Shown: in pieces, positions 19,472-29,650 of the stretch
How positions within the stretch are numbered: position 1 is the first letter of the stretch
How the letters are laid out: each line of letters begins with the position of its first letter
Notes under the pieces: model-generated
What the model was told of the DNA's origin: nothing
The model's input: only the letters and a program-made list of their open reading frames with translations
Databases searched by the model: none
Assembly (NCBI RefSeq): GCF_014138605.1
Contig: NZ_JACJHX010000003.1
Span: forward strand, 62,001 to 126,000
Reading direction: 5' to 3'
DNA from: Peribacillus huizhouensis
GTDB taxonomy: Bacteria > Bacillota > Bacilli > Bacillales > DSM-1321
Length of the DNA: 64,000 nt
Program-made: the position numbers and the translations under genes

Positions 19472-20821
19472 ATGAAGCTACAAACGAAAATTGTTCTCAC
19501 ATCAACCCTTTTAATTTTTATTCTTTTGGTCGTTGCAAATAGTTCAATTTACTTTATTTTTAAAAAAACGATGACTGATAACGCAATTGAACGTCTTCAA
19601 GTAGAAAGTAAAAATATTGCAGAAGGATTAAAACCAGCAAGTAATCCAGCGAGTAATCCAGCCACTTTATTACGAGCGTATTTACCTCCTAATGGAATGA
19701 TACGTATTCTTCCGCCAAAAGGTAAACCGTTGCTTATCGTTATTAGAGACCAAACTGAACTAAATGGTCTGCCATATTCATACAAGTCATTTGAACAAAC
19801 GGCCGTAGAAGACATTGATGATCATTTATACGCCATTTCACACTCACCGATTATTTGGACAAATGGCGATGTCGTTTCGCTTGAAGTGACGGAACCATTA
19901 ACAGATGTTGAGGAATCTTTACAAATTTTAAAAGTCATTTTACTGGTCGCTTCCCTCGTTATTTTAATTCCAACAATCTTGGGCGGGCGTGTATTAAGTC
20001 AAGTCATCTTACGACCGATTAAATCGCTTATTCAGACAATGGAAGAGATTCAGGAATCACGGACGTTTAAAAAAATCAGACGTGATACAACATCAAAGGA
20101 CGAACTGGATAAAATGGCGAATACATTTAACAATATGATGGATTTATTGGAGGAAAATTATAAAAAACAGGAGCAATTCGTATCGGATGCTTCTCATGAA
20201 TTAAAAACGCCGCTTACCGTTGTAGAAAGTTACGCAAATATGTTAAAACGTTGGGGGATGAAGCGCCCTGATATTTTGGAAGAAGCAATCGAAGCCATTC
20301 ATTCCGAGGCCATTCGAATGAAGCAGCTAACGGAACAAATGTTACTCCTTGCTAAAGGCGATGAACAATGGGAGATGCATATAGAGGAAGTGGATATTAG
20401 TTTGGTATGCAGGGATACAGCGAAGCATCTACAGCTTGCCTTTGAGAGAACGATTTCGATTGATGTACAAACCAATAATCCGATCATTCGTGCAGATGAA
20501 AAAAAGGTCAAACAGTTACTCTATATTTTAGTGGATAATGCAATTAAATATAGCGAAAAATCTATTGATATTACAATTTCTCGCGGTACTTCTTCCATAT
20601 TCATCGCTATTACGGATTATGGGATTGGGATTCCGAAAGAAGATCTAGCACATGTATATGAACGATTTTTCCGAGTAGATAAAGCAAGGACAAGAGAAAC
20701 AGGCGGAACAGGATTGGGATTGCCTATCGCAACAAGAATTGTCGCTGCTCATAACGGGAAGATTCATATGGATAGTGAAGAAGGAAAAGGTACAACAGTC
20801 ACAATTGAATTACCACTTTAA
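19472..20821 (+). CDS. Sensor histidine kinase (YkoH-like)
   Basis: The product has 449 residues. TM1 covers about residues 8-31, a short extracytoplasmic region of about 120 residues follows, and TM2 lies near 152-175. A HAMP domain leads to the dimerisation/phosphoacceptor helix SHELKTPLTVVESYANML with H242. The N box reads DNAIKY, and the glycine boxes read DYGIGIPKED and GGTGLGLPI. The sensor part carries a tandem ASNPASNPAT repeat encoded by a near-perfect 12-base DNA duplication (about 19638-19662), a likely length-variable spot. It is translationally close to the response regulator and should phosphorylate it. Confidence 0.93.
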   Translation: MKLQTKIVLTSTLLIFILLVVANSSIYFIFKKTMTDNAIERLQVESKNIAEGLKPASNPASNPATLLRAYLPPNGMIRILPPKGKPLLIVIRDQTELNGLPYSYKSFEQTAVEDIDDHLYAISHSPIIWTNGDVVSLEVTEPLTDVEESLQILKVILLVASLVILIPTILGGRVLSQVILRPIKSLIQTMEEIQESRTFKKIRRDTTSKDELDKMANTFNNMMDLLEENYKKQEQFVSDASHELKTPLTVVESYANMLKRWGMKRPDILEEAIEAIHSEAIRMKQLTEQMLLLAKGDEQWEMHIEEVDISLVCRDTAKHLQLAFERTISIDVQTNNPIIRADEKKVKQLLYILVDNAIKYSEKSIDITISRGTSSIFIAITDYGIGIPKEDLAHVYERFFRVDKARTRETGGTGLGLPIATRIVAAHNGKIHMDSEEGKGTTVTIELPL

Positions 20822-20897
20822 ATTTTTAAGAGGATTCTCAGACTTCTCTAAGAATGCTCTGTTACACTATGATTCATTAACATATGGAGGTGAAAGA

Positions 20898-21563
20898 ATG
20901 AAGAAGATAGCATTGACGATGTTATGCATTCTAATCATTGGTTTCGGTGGCTGGTACGGGGTTAAAAAAGCATTTACTGCTCCGAGTTCTCTCCTACCAG
21001 AAGAGAATGTCAGTCAGATGATCCAACAGAAATATGGAGGAACAATTGAGGATATTAGTGTTTTTCAAGAAAAGGATAAGCTCAATTATTCCATTAAATT
21101 GATAAAAGATCAGATTCCATATCAGGTAATTGTCAATGGACAGACAGGTGAAGTACTTGCCATGATAAAACAAACGACGGCACAAAAGTCTGCGGCACCA
21201 AAACCTGCGGAGCAAAAACCTGCAGAACAAAAGCCTGAAGAGCAAAAACCTGCAACTCCACAAATGAATCAGCAAGAATCAATCGCTAAATCCAATAAAA
21301 ACAATCAAACAAATGCTTTTTCAAGTAGTGCGCTTCAAACGATTATTACAATTGATCAAGCAATAGGAATTGCCTTAGACAAAGCTCAAGGAACGATTGA
21401 TGAAGTCGAATTAGGAGAAGAAGATGGCCAGCTTGTTTACGAAGTTGAAATCAAGCAATCGGAAAAAAAGAAATCTGAAGTAATAATTAATCCATACTCT
21501 GGGAAAGTTGAGTCCATTTCAATTGATACGCACAAGGATTCGGACGACGGTGACGATGATTAA
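20898..21563 (+). CDS. Secreted/membrane-anchored PepSY protein
   Basis: The product has 221 residues with an N-terminal hydrophobic segment (about residues 4-22) that anchors or exports it. A first PepSY-like domain lies near 33-85, and a low-complexity linker near 95-125 is built of repeated KPAEQ units. A second PepSY domain near 150-215 reads DQAIGIALDKAQGTIDEVELGEEDG. It follows the kinase gene by 76 bp, with GGAGGTG before the ATG at 20898, so it is probably co-transcribed. In ykoGHI-type loci the third gene likewise encodes a PepSY protein, suggested to modulate the kinase or extracytoplasmic proteases; that role is inference here. Confidence 0.85.
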   Translation: MKKIALTMLCILIIGFGGWYGVKKAFTAPSSLLPEENVSQMIQQKYGGTIEDISVFQEKDKLNYSIKLIKDQIPYQVIVNGQTGEVLAMIKQTTAQKSAAPKPAEQKPAEQKPEEQKPATPQMNQQESIAKSNKNNQTNAFSSSALQTIITIDQAIGIALDKAQGTIDEVELGEEDGQLVYEVEIKQSEKKKSEVIINPYSGKVESISIDTHKDSDDGDDD

Positions 21564-21594
21564 ACGTGTAGCGTTAAGCTACACGTTTTTTTAT
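21563..21594 (+). terminator. Terminator after the PepSY gene
   Basis: AACGTGTAGC at 21563-21572 pairs perfectly with GCTACACGTT at 21578-21587 across a 5-base loop and is followed by seven T in total. It overlaps the stop codon. Confidence 0.9.
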
Positions 21595-21768
21595 CCTTTC
21601 TTTTAACTCTTAACAGAAGATGAAATGGTTTCTAATTAAAAATCAAGCGGCGGCGATCGACAAAACTTCATTGATTCTAGATGAAGATGTTTATCAGCAA
21701 CAGTTTGGCTACTATAAGACAATTAATAAGACACTAAGGATGCCGTTTTTTATAAAATCTTTTTCATT

Positions 21769-21790
21769 TCTAAGGGAATTCTAAGATTCT
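21769..21790 (+). promoter_or_regulatory. TTCTAAG direct repeats, candidate regulator site
   Basis: TTCTAAG occurs twice, 11 bp apart, about 75 bp upstream of the second PepSY gene. One-turn-spaced direct repeats are the usual target of OmpR-family regulators. A similar TTCTCTAAGAA lies at about 20846 ahead of the first PepSY gene. This is a candidate site only. Confidence 0.4.
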
Positions 21791-21855
21791 TTTACATAAT
21801 CTTTAAACTTGAGACGTTAAGATATAACTAACAAATATGCAGGAGGTTTTAAACG

Positions 21856-22629
21856 ATGAAATTAGCAGCAACGGTATTAACTGGAGTTTTAGTTGTAGGT
21901 GGATTAGGAGTGGGTGCTTATGCAATGGCAGCAAACCAACCGTCGACTAAAACTATGAATATAGTATCTAAAACAATTAGTAAAGATAAAGCAAAAGAAA
22001 TAGCTTTAGGCGTATCTAAAGGTGGTCAAGTAACGGAGATTCATTTAGATCAAGATCACGGAAGAAAAGAATATGAAGTAGAGATTCTCAATCAAGATAC
22101 AGAATATGACGTGGATATTGATGCAACGACAGGAAAAGTATTAGAAGTAGAAAAAGATGATCGGGATAACGCTGATATTGATGAAGAAGGTATAAGAACA
22201 CTTCAAAACGAATCGCCAACAATTTCAGAAGAAAGTGCAAAGGAAACGGCGTTACAAAGTGTGAAGGGGACTGTAACTAAAACAGAATTGGGTAACGATC
22301 ATAATCGATTAGTCTACGAATTTGAACTTATGACAGATAGCGGCAATAAAGCAGAGGTTAAAGTAGATGCAACTACTGGAAAAGTAATAAAAGTTGAAAT
22401 TGATGGAGATATAGGCGCACTTCAAAATGTATCGTCAAGCATTTCAGTAGAAGATGCAAAGAAAACAGCGTTACAAAGAGTCAAAGGGACTGTAACTAAA
22501 ACAGAATTAGATGGCGATGACCAACGTATCGTTTACGAATTTACAATAATTACTGATAACGGGCGTGAAGTAGAAGTAAAAGTAGATGCAACAAGTGGAC
22601 AAGTTTTAAAAGTTGAATTTGATGATTAA
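21856..22629 (+). CDS. Exported protein with three PepSY repeats (YkoI-like)
   Basis: The product has 257 residues with a signal-peptide-like N-terminus (LAATVLTGVLVVGGLGVGAYA). Three PepSY units of about 60-70 residues follow, near residues 35-90, 112-175 and 187-257. Each has the pattern A-K-x-x-A-L, K-G-x-V-T-x-x-x-L and Y-E, and ends DATTGKVxKVE-like. Units two and three are very similar even in DNA, sharing for example GGGACTGTAACTAAAACAGA, so a recent internal duplication is likely. The ATG at 21856 follows GGAGG. It has its own leader with TTCTAAG repeats and may be a target of the adjacent two-component system. Confidence 0.87.
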   Translation: MKLAATVLTGVLVVGGLGVGAYAMAANQPSTKTMNIVSKTISKDKAKEIALGVSKGGQVTEIHLDQDHGRKEYEVEILNQDTEYDVDIDATTGKVLEVEKDDRDNADIDEEGIRTLQNESPTISEESAKETALQSVKGTVTKTELGNDHNRLVYEFELMTDSGNKAEVKVDATTGKVIKVEIDGDIGALQNVSSSISVEDAKKTALQRVKGTVTKTELDGDDQRIVYEFTIITDNGREVEVKVDATSGQVLKVEFDD

Positions 22630-22826
22630 ATGATCCATGTGTATTCTAACCTAAATCATTTAAGGGAATATTAAAGAGATAGAATATAGAAGGGCTTCAT
22701 ATGCGCCGGACAAAATGCACGAATGCCATTAGTTTTCTAAGAACTATACTAGGAGATATTTGTTGAAGGTATCATCCTCAACAAGAGGGGATACCATAAG
22801 AATAGAAAAAATTTATCCTCCCAAAA

Positions 22827-22876
22827 GGGGGTGTCTCAAAGCAGGGGCAGACCCTTTTGAGACACCCTCTTTTTAG
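22827..22876 (+). terminator. Stem-loop with GTGTCTCAAA arms
   Basis: GGGGGTGTCTCAAA at 22827-22840 pairs with TTTGAGACACCCTC at 22856-22869 and is followed by five T. It has the same arm sequence as the hairpin at 869-915. A smaller hairpin made of GGTATC and GATACC lies at 22768-22796. The 288-bp gap holds nothing else recognisable. Confidence 0.75.
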
Positions 22877-22917
22877 AGGATATGGCTTCGTTATATTAGT
22901 AATAAGAAACCTCGTTA

Positions 22918-23862
22918 TTACAAGTTAGGGAGAACTTTCTTCGCTCCTAAGAAGATCCAAGTACTGAGTATGAAAGGCATTGTTAAGGATGGAAGTCCAT
23001 AAGGTAATAGCCAGGTTGTTACACTTGCTGTGATAGGTACTGTTAAGCAAGCTGCGCTGATTCCTGATATGGTCGCAATATGTTTTCGATTTTGATTAAA
23101 TACTAAAGCTACAGCTAAACTGGTTAAAATGGCATTATAGCCATAAAGACCCATGAAAATTAAGGAATGTTCTCCGCCTAGTACATATGATGTGAGCAAA
23201 GCAACGGCATTGCCTAAAATGGCAAAGAGACCAAATTTCCAACTAGCCCAAAATACGGCGATAAATAATAGGGCACCACAATAGGGATTATCCAGGAAAA
23301 AAACTTGTCCAATTCCAGTAAAGGTTCCTTCCAACCAATTTACCTTTCCTGCTGTATTTAGTTCCCAATGTGCTAAATCTTGAGGCACTAATGACGCACT
23401 TAATTGGATTGCCTCAAGTCGATAAGAAACAAGTAGCGTAAACCAAGTCACGATAATAAAGGGTAGTGTAAGAATTGGGATTCCTGTGTTTTTCATAAAG
23501 TGCATCATGGCGGCAGTTAAAATAGCTGCCACAGCTGCTCCAATTAAAACGAAAATCCATTGATTGGCTCCGGTTAATAACAATGTTAGTGCAAGCCCTG
23601 TTAGCACGGAATTATATCCAAATAAACCTTGATTCACACTATCCTCATCGGCCCCTCCCAATTTACCAATCAAGGTACCTATGATAGCGGATATTAAAGC
23701 AATCAATCCCAAATAATACGAATAAATTGTAAGGGATAGTAGAATGATTAATCCAGTAATGACATTCTCAATCAAGATAACTTGAGAAATTCCTTTCAAT
23801 GATGCTGACATTAACGAAAGAAACTTTCCCTCTGTTAAAGTAGCATTTTTGTTTTTTGGCAT
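22918..23862 (-). CDS. Urea transporter (UT family)
   Basis: The product has 314 residues from the ATG at 23862 and is a polytopic membrane protein made of two homologous halves, the hallmark of UT-type urea channels. The paired signatures are GIPILTLPFIIVTW near residue 147 and GLPSLTMPFILSTW near residue 290. The paired entry segments are GISQVILIENVITG and GIGQVFFLDNPYCG. It lies opposite to and about 800 bp from the urease operon, so it should feed urease with urea. The ATG at 23862 follows GAGAGGTG; an upstream GTG at 23871 overlaps that site. No accessory domain is present. Confidence 0.9.
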   Translation of the reverse strand: MPKNKNATLTEGKFLSLMSASLKGISQVILIENVITGLIILLSLTIYSYYLGLIALISAIIGTLIGKLGGADEDSVNQGLFGYNSVLTGLALTLLLTGANQWIFVLIGAAVAAILTAAMMHFMKNTGIPILTLPFIIVTWFTLLVSYRLEAIQLSASLVPQDLAHWELNTAGKVNWLEGTFTGIGQVFFLDNPYCGALLFIAVFWASWKFGLFAILGNAVALLTSYVLGGEHSLIFMGLYGYNAILTSLAVALVFNQNRKHIATISGISAACLTVPITASVTTWLLPYGLPSLTMPFILSTWIFLGAKKVLPNL

Positions 23863-24019
23863 AATACTCACCTCTCGTTGGAATTTTTGAACATTTTAAA
23901 TCCACTTGAATCTTGTTCATAAATTTTTAAGAAAAACCATTATCCTCTGACACATAATATGACTCTATTATGTTCAAAAATATTAATTCAAGAGAGGGCT
24001 AATGTAAAAAAGTACTCAC

Positions 24020-24277
24020 CTACATAAAACCGATAGTTAAATCACATTTTATTAAAGGATTTTCCCGAGCCTTTATTATAATACCAGAATAATAATCTAG
24101 CAGTCTTCCATTTGAAAAGATTTCTATATATAAAAATCTTCCATATTTCTTCGATACCTCCTTACAAAAGTCCATAATTTTTTCAAATAAATGATCAATA
24201 AAAGCACAAGCGTCTACAGAGAAGAATCGCTGAGATCTTATACTTGTATAGTACTTGAACGTTCCTTCTTCCTTCAC
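24020..24277 (-). CDS. Hypothetical protein
   Basis: This is an 85-codon open frame with a GTG start and coding-like composition in its middle (FIDHLFEKIMDFCKEVSKKYG, then FLYIEIFSNGRLLDYYSG). I do not recognise a family. No clear ribosome binding site is present, and the frame may be the surviving end of a longer gene. It lies in the about 815-bp gap between the urea transporter and ureA. The rest of that gap is AT-rich and shows only a CodY-like AATTTTCGAATATTT (four mismatches to consensus) near 24440. Confidence 0.3.
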   Translation of the reverse strand: MKEEGTFKYYTSIRSQRFFSVDACAFIDHLFEKIMDFCKEVSKKYGRFLYIEIFSNGRLLDYYSGIIIKARENPLIKCDLTIGFM

Positions 24278-24679
24278 ACTCTAATGCGCTGTTGCTTGTG
24301 CGAGACATTAAAATATATAAAAAAATATATGAAACTTGATATATATATAAATTATGATATATTATTGCATCAAGGGAATCAAACATTGTATTCTTGCAAA
24401 AATACTAAAAATAGACAATAAACGACAGAAAAATCAGGTAATTTTCGAATATTTTACTTTTTAAAACCAAGAATGTATGTTATTTGGTTTTTATTTCATT
24501 TGAAAATATAGTAAAAAAGATGGAAATCTAAGGGTTTCAACAATGAGAACACAGAATTATCGGACAATATCATTAAGAATGTTCGATTCCCTTTTTTTAC
24601 ATCAGAACAAAAGTAGGCCTTTATTAAGGGGGTATTTTCCCTGGAATGAGTCGCTACATAATATCAAGGAGGTTTTACT

Positions 24680-24982
24680 ATGAAATTATTACCACGTGAG
24701 ATCGACAAGCTCATGATTGTGGTGGCAGGAGATCTTGCCAAGAAACGGAAAGATAGAGGATTGAAATTAAATCACCCAGAGTCTGTAGCACTTATCACAT
24801 ATGAAGTGCTAGAAGGTGCTAGAGATGGAAAAACCGTGGCAGAATTGATGGAATATGGTGCAACGATTTTGTCACGTGAAGATGTGATGGAAGGTATTCC
24901 AGAGATGATTCATGATATTCAAGTAGAAGCAACTTTTCCAGATGGAACAAAACTAGTAACGGTTCATAATCCAATTCGTTAA
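24680..24982 (+). CDS. ureA: Urease subunit gamma
   Basis: The product has 100 residues and is the smallest structural subunit of urease, the cytoplasmic nickel enzyme that hydrolyses urea to ammonia and carbamate. It opens with [20 protein letters not shown] and contains [10 protein letters not shown] and the [13 protein letters not shown] segment, all standard for UreA. The ATG follows AAGGAGG. It is the first gene of a seven-gene operon ureA-B-C-E-F-G-D. No dedicated regulator gene is adjacent. Confidence 0.97.
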   Translation: MKLLPREIDKLMIVVAGDLAKKRKDRGLKLNHPESVALITYEVLEGARDGKTVAELMEYGATILSREDVMEGIPEMIHDIQVEATFPDGTKLVTVHNPIR

Positions 24983-24999
24983 AAAGGAGGCATCATTTC

Positions 25000-25320
25000 A
25001 TGATACCTGGACAATACATTGTAAAAGAAGAAGACATTATTATCAATGAAGGTAAAGCGATAAATACGATTTCAGTCATCAATACGGGAGATCGCCCAGT
25101 TCAAATTGGATCACATTTCCATTTTTATGAAGTGAACGAGGCTCTTCAATTTAATCGTGAGGAAGCATTTGGAAAACGCTTGAACATACCTGCAGGTGCT
25201 GCGGTTCGTTTTGAACCTGGCGATGAAAAAGAAGTAGAATTGCTTTCTTTTGCTGGGGAACAACGTGTATATGGATTTAACAATAAAGTTGATGGATCTG
25301 TTCAAGGAGGATGCAAGTAA
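25000..25320 (+). CDS. ureB: Urease subunit beta
   Basis: The product has 106 residues with the UreB hallmarks: [18 protein letters not shown] at the N-terminus, the [15 protein letters not shown] core near residues 33-47, and the [17 protein letters not shown] strand pair near 66-82. It packs against UreC in the (alpha-beta-gamma) trimer and helps form the flap region. A strong AAAGGAGG precedes the ATG. The TAA stop shares one base with the ureC ATG (TAATG), which indicates translational coupling. Confidence 0.96.
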   Translation: MIPGQYIVKEEDIIINEGKAINTISVINTGDRPVQIGSHFHFYEVNEALQFNREEAFGKRLNIPAGAAVRFEPGDEKEVELLSFAGEQRVYGFNNKVDGSVQGGCK

Positions 25321-27035
25321 TGAGCTACAAAATGTCAAGACAACAATATTCACAAATGTACGGTCCGACTACAGGGGACTCTATTCGTTTAGCAGATACA
25401 GATTTATTCATTCAAATTGAGAAAGATTATACAACGTATGGAGAAGAAGTCGTGTTTGGCGGCGGAAAAGTAATTCGTGATGGGATGGGACAACATCCTC
25501 TTGCGACTCGCAAAGATGATAATGTTCCAGATATCGTCATTACAAATGCGGTTATCCTTGATTATACAGGGATTGTGAAAGCAGACATTGCCATCCGTGA
25601 CGGAAAAATTGCCGCAATCGGGAAAGCGGGAAATCCTTTAGTACAAGATAATGTGGATATTGTGATCGGTGCATCTACAGAAATCATCGCTGGCGAAGGC
25701 TTGATTGTAACAGCTGGTGCGATTGATACCCATGTTCACTTTATTAATCCAGCACAAATTGAAACGGCATTAGCTGCTGGTACGACAACATTAATTGGTG
25801 GTGGAACAGGTCCAGCTGCTGGGTCAAAAGCGACAACGGTAACTCCTGGGGAATGGAATATTCATCGCATGCTTCTTGCTGCAGAAGGAATGCCAATCAA
25901 TGTTGGGTTTACAAGTAAAGGACAAGCTGCATCTGAAGAACCACTGATCGAACAAGTAAAAGCAGGTGCAATTGGCTTAAAAGTACACGAAGACTGGGGA
26001 GCAACAGCTTCAGCTCTTGACTATGCATTACGTGTAGCAGATAAATATGATGTTCAAGTAGCAGTTCATGCTGATACGTTGAATGAAGGTGGCTTCATGG
26101 AAACGACGATGGCTGCCATTAAAGATCGAGTGATTCACATGTACCATACAGAAGGTGCGGGTGGTGGACATGCGCCAGATTTAATTAAATCAGCAGGCTA
26201 TAATAATATTCTGCCATCTTCAACGAACCCAACTTTACCATTTACTGTAAATACAGTTGATGAGCATTTAGATATGTTAATGGTTTGTCATCATTTAAAT
26301 CCATCGATTCCAGAAGATCTTGCGTTTGCTGATTCACGAATTCGCCGTGAAACGATCGCAGCTGAAGATATTCTTCATGATATGGGTGTCATTAGTATGG
26401 TTAGCTCAGATTCACAAGCGATGGGTCGAGTTGGCGAGGTTGTTTTACGCACATGGCAAACAGCAGACAAAATGAAAAAACAACGCGGAGTTTTAGAAGG
26501 TGATAGTGAATTTTCTGATAATAACCGTGCAAAACGATTTGTAGCTAAATATACAATCAACCCTGCCATCACACATGGTATTTCTGAATATGTTGGGTCA
26601 ATTGAAGTTGGGAAAATCGCCGATTTAGTTCTTTGGTCTCCAGCATTTTTCGGTGTGAAACCTGAAATGATCCTGAAAAATGGTTTTGCGGTAGAAAGCT
26701 TAATGGGAGATGCGAATGCATCTATTCCGACACCTGAGCCAATGATTTACCGTCCAATGTATGCACAAGTTGGCAAAGCTTTATCAAAAAGTTCAATCAC
26801 GTTTATTTCTCAAGCGGCTTTTGATGATAAAGTTCATGAAAAACTTGGTTTGGAAAAATTGATTCTTCCAGTTCGCGGTATCCGTAACTTAACGAAAAAA
26901 GATATGAAACATAATTCTGAAACTCCTAAGATCACTGTTGATCCACAAACATACGAAGTAACAGTGGACGGGGAGCCTATTACATGTGAACCTGTTGATA
27001 CTGTACCAATGGGACAAAGATATTTCCTATTCTGA
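25320..27035 (+). CDS. ureC: Urease subunit alpha
   Basis: The product is the 571-residue catalytic subunit. DTHVHFINP near residue 140 supplies the first two nickel-binding histidines. K221 in GLKVHEDWG is the residue carbamylated to bridge the two Ni ions. [11 protein letters not shown] near 250 and [13 protein letters not shown] near 276 supply further ligands, and the flap cysteine and histidine lie in [13 protein letters not shown] near 322. The ATG at 25320 is preferred over a GTG-type start at 25311, since AGGAGG lies about 10 bases before it. No truncation or missing active-site residue is seen. Confidence 0.97.
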   Translation: MSYKMSRQQYSQMYGPTTGDSIRLADTDLFIQIEKDYTTYGEEVVFGGGKVIRDGMGQHPLATRKDDNVPDIVITNAVILDYTGIVKADIAIRDGKIAAIGKAGNPLVQDNVDIVIGASTEIIAGEGLIVTAGAIDTHVHFINPAQIETALAAGTTTLIGGGTGPAAGSKATTVTPGEWNIHRMLLAAEGMPINVGFTSKGQAASEEPLIEQVKAGAIGLKVHEDWGATASALDYALRVADKYDVQVAVHADTLNEGGFMETTMAAIKDRVIHMYHTEGAGGGHAPDLIKSAGYNNILPSSTNPTLPFTVNTVDEHLDMLMVCHHLNPSIPEDLAFADSRIRRETIAAEDILHDMGVISMVSSDSQAMGRVGEVVLRTWQTADKMKKQRGVLEGDSEFSDNNRAKRFVAKYTINPAITHGISEYVGSIEVGKIADLVLWSPAFFGVKPEMILKNGFAVESLMGDANASIPTPEPMIYRPMYAQVGKALSKSSITFISQAAFDDKVHEKLGLEKLILPVRGIRNLTKKDMKHNSETPKITVDPQTYEVTVDGEPITCEPVDTVPMGQRYFLF

Positions 27036-27045
27036 GGTGAAAGCA

Positions 27046-27504
27046 TTGATTATCGAACAAATTGTTACGAATATTGAACAAATGGCAACAGAAGAAATAG
27101 ACAAACGTCATAAAGAGAAAGTCTATCTTGAAAGTGCCGATTTAGTGAAACGAATTCAAAGAGTGACAACGGATCATGGCACGGAAATAGGGATTCGATT
27201 AAAGAATCCTCGTGATCTTGTTGCAGGTGATGTTTTATTTATGGACGATAAAAATATGATTATCATCGATGTTTTATCTGATGACTTATTAGTTATTAGC
27301 CCACGTACATTGAAAGAAATGGGAACAATTGCTCATCAATTAGGGAATCGCCATCTTCCAGCTCAATTTGAAGAAAATGAGATGCTCGTTCAATACGATT
27401 ATTTAGTTGAGGAACTACTACAAGAGCTTCAAATTCCTTTCAAACGCGAAGATCGGAAAGTAAAACAGGCGTTTCGTCATATTGGACATAGCCATGAATC
27501 CTAA
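27046..27504 (+). CDS. ureE: Urease accessory protein UreE
   Basis: The product is a 152-residue nickel metallochaperone that delivers Ni to the urease activation complex. [19 protein letters not shown]-like peptide-binding N-terminal domain is followed by a ferredoxin-like metal-binding domain. The C-terminus is short (RHIGHSHES) and only mildly histidine-rich, unlike the long His tails of some UreE. The start is TTG at 27046 with GAGGTGA five bases upstream, ten bases after the ureC stop. The 3' end overlaps ureF by 11 bases. Confidence 0.93.
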   Translation: MIIEQIVTNIEQMATEEIDKRHKEKVYLESADLVKRIQRVTTDHGTEIGIRLKNPRDLVAGDVLFMDDKNMIIIDVLSDDLLVISPRTLKEMGTIAHQLGNRHLPAQFEENEMLVQYDYLVEELLQELQIPFKREDRKVKQAFRHIGHSHES

Positions 27505-28180
27505 TATTCTAGCATTATTCCAATTATGTGATTCAAACCTTCCGACAGGAGCGTTTAGTCATTCATATGGTTTGGAGACGTATATTCAAGAAGATCAAGT
27601 ACATGATCAAGCTACATTTGCAAAATGGCTTCACGTATATTTACATGAGCAGCTCATCTATTCGGATGGGCTCGCTTCCCATCTCGTATATGAGGCACTT
27701 GAGAAGGAAGACTTCCAAACAGTTTGGAAGTTTGATCGAATGCTAACAGTTCAAAGCTTGCCGCGTGAAACGAGGGATGGTACCCAAAGAATGGGGGAGC
27801 GCATGTTAAGTCTTGTGGAAGCTCTGTATGATGTACCGGTCTTAACAGAATATAGAAAGCGAATTAAAGAGAAAAAATCGTTTGGACATTCAGCTATTGT
27901 TTTTACGATCATTGGGCATCATCTTGGTGTTCCTAAATCAACTACAACTCTCTATTATTTATATTCTGTTATTTCAAGCTTGATTCAAAATGCTGTTCGG
28001 GCCATTCCGCTAGGGCAGACTGCTGGTCAAAAAACGATTCAACAGTTTCAGAGTGAATTAGTGACCGCAACTGCAAAAATTGAAAATTTGGCTGAAGAGG
28101 ACTTTGGTATTACTTCGCCAGGTTTAGAATTAGCGCAAATGAAACATGAACGTGTTAACATACGTATTTTTATGTCTTAA
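27494..28180 (+). CDS. ureF: Urease accessory protein UreF
   Basis: The product is a 228-residue all-helical accessory protein that binds the UreD-urease complex and gates nickel insertion by UreG. Diagnostic segments are [18 protein letters not shown] near residues 14-31, [22 protein letters not shown]-type sequence near 92-113, and the conserved [16 protein letters not shown] near 161-176. The ATG at 27494 lies inside the end of ureE, so translation is probably coupled. A TTG at 27482 is an alternative. Confidence 0.94.
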   Translation: MNPNILALFQLCDSNLPTGAFSHSYGLETYIQEDQVHDQATFAKWLHVYLHEQLIYSDGLASHLVYEALEKEDFQTVWKFDRMLTVQSLPRETRDGTQRMGERMLSLVEALYDVPVLTEYRKRIKEKKSFGHSAIVFTIIGHHLGVPKSTTTLYYLYSVISSLIQNAVRAIPLGQTAGQKTIQQFQSELVTATAKIENLAEEDFGITSPGLELAQMKHERVNIRIFMS

Positions 28181-28206
28181 TTATGAATTAAAGGAAGTGC
28201 ATTACA

Positions 28207-28818
28207 ATGGAACCAATTAAAATTGGTGTAGGTGGACCTGTTGGTGCAGGGAAAACAATGCTAGTAGAAAAGTTGACAAGACATTTTGCTGGTGAAATTA
28301 GCATGGCGGTTGTAACGAATGACATTTATACAAAAGAAGATGCGAAATTTTTAATGAATAATGGAGTACTGCCTGCTGATCGGATTATTGGTGTTGAAAC
28401 AGGCGGCTGTCCTCATACAGCAATCCGTGAAGATGCATCGATGAACTTTGCGGCAATTGATGAATTAATAGAGAATCATCCAGACGTTGAACTGATTTTT
28501 GTTGAAAGTGGCGGCGATAACTTGGCAGCTACATTCAGTCCGGAACTTGTTGATTTCTCTATCTATATTATCGATGTAGCCCAAGGGGAAAAAATTCCCC
28601 GTAAAGGTGGACAAGGGATGATTAAATCTGATTTATTTATCATTAATAAAACGGATTTAGCTCCTTACGTTGGTGCAAGTTTAGAAGTAATGGAATCAGA
28701 TACGAAAGTTTTCCGTGGGAATAAGCCATTTGTTTTCACGAATTTAAAAGATAATACAGGCCTTGATCAAGTGATGGATTGGATTAGGAAGAATGCACTT
28801 TTAAAAGGATTGGAATAA
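28207..28818 (+). CDS. ureG: Urease accessory GTPase UreG
   Basis: The product is a 203-residue SIMIBI-class GTPase whose GTP hydrolysis drives nickel delivery to apo-urease. The P-loop is GGPVGAGKT near residues 9-17. The metal-binding CPH motif is in [15 protein letters not shown] near 63-77, and [15 protein letters not shown] near 99-113 and INKTD near 146-150 complete the nucleotide site. The ATG follows GGAAG. ureD starts immediately after the stop codon. Confidence 0.96.
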   Translation: MEPIKIGVGGPVGAGKTMLVEKLTRHFAGEISMAVVTNDIYTKEDAKFLMNNGVLPADRIIGVETGGCPHTAIREDASMNFAAIDELIENHPDVELIFVESGGDNLAATFSPELVDFSIYIIDVAQGEKIPRKGGQGMIKSDLFIINKTDLAPYVGASLEVMESDTKVFRGNKPFVFTNLKDNTGLDQVMDWIRKNALLKGLE

Positions 28819-29643
28819 ATGGAAAATTGGACAGGGACTTTGCGTTTAGATGTGGAAGAACGTCAAGGGAAGACCGTTGCTAAAAATGTGTATTTTCAAG
28901 GTGCATTGAAAGTGATGCGCCCTATATACCATGATAATTCTGGGCAAGCATGTTATTATATTTTGAACCCAGGCGGCGGTTATTTAGACGGGGATCGCTA
29001 TAAACTGCAGTTTTCATTAAAAGAACAAGCCAAATTAACATTAACAACACAATCGGCTACAAAAGTTTATAAAACTCCTAATCAACATGCTTATCAGGAA
29101 ACAGAATTTTTCTTGAAAAAAGGAAGTTATTTAGAATATATACCGGACCCGCTAATCATGTATCGCGATGCTCAATATGTACAGAAAAATGTGATTCGGA
29201 TGGAAAAAGGCGCTACGCTTATTTATTCTGATATTCTTACACCAGGGTGGTCTCCTGATGGCGATCAATTCAGCTATGATCGACTTCGATTGTTGAATGA
29301 AATCTATATGGACGATGAGTTAGTGGTGTATGATCATATTAAAGTGAATCCAGCTGAACAAGATATGCAGTCAATCGGCTTTATGGAAGGATACACCCAT
29401 TTAGGTTCAATGTTTGTCATTGGTGAACAAACAAACGCCGAATTGCTTGACAAATTGCATCATTTAATGGACCAAAACGAGCAAGATTATAAGTTTGGGC
29501 TCTCCATGCTATCGGTCAAAGGATTCTCTATCCGTGTGTTAGCGAACAAAACGCAAACGATAGAAAGAATATTTTCGGAATGCCATCAATTGATTAGTGA
29601 AGATTGGTTTAACACTAAACCAGCTTTTCTAAGGAAGTACTAA
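28819..29643 (+). CDS. ureD: Urease accessory protein UreD (UreH)
   Basis: The product is a 274-residue beta-rich accessory protein that binds apo-urease and channels nickel from the UreF-UreG complex. Conserved parts include LNPGGGYLDGDRY near residues 51-63, LTTQSATKVYKTPN near 75-88, and the YIPDPLIMYRDAQY segment near 104-117. It abuts ureG with no gap and is the last gene of the operon. A strong terminator follows eight bases later. Confidence 0.95.
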   Translation: MENWTGTLRLDVEERQGKTVAKNVYFQGALKVMRPIYHDNSGQACYYILNPGGGYLDGDRYKLQFSLKEQAKLTLTTQSATKVYKTPNQHAYQETEFFLKKGSYLEYIPDPLIMYRDAQYVQKNVIRMEKGATLIYSDILTPGWSPDGDQFSYDRLRLLNEIYMDDELVVYDHIKVNPAEQDMQSIGFMEGYTHLGSMFVIGEQTNAELLDKLHHLMDQNEQDYKFGLSMLSVKGFSIRVLANKTQTIERIFSECHQLISEDWFNTKPAFLRKY

Positions 29644-29650
29644 TTTCTAG

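Noticed and set aside
21620-21784. A 54-codon plus-strand frame (MKWFLIKNQAAAIDKTSLIL...) between the two PepSY genes
   Set aside because: Coding-like in parts, but it has no ribosome binding site and ends inside the TTCTAAG repeats; kept only as a note.
24430-24455. CodY-like site upstream of ureA
   Set aside because: Four mismatches to the 15-bp consensus in an AT-rich stretch is within chance expectation.
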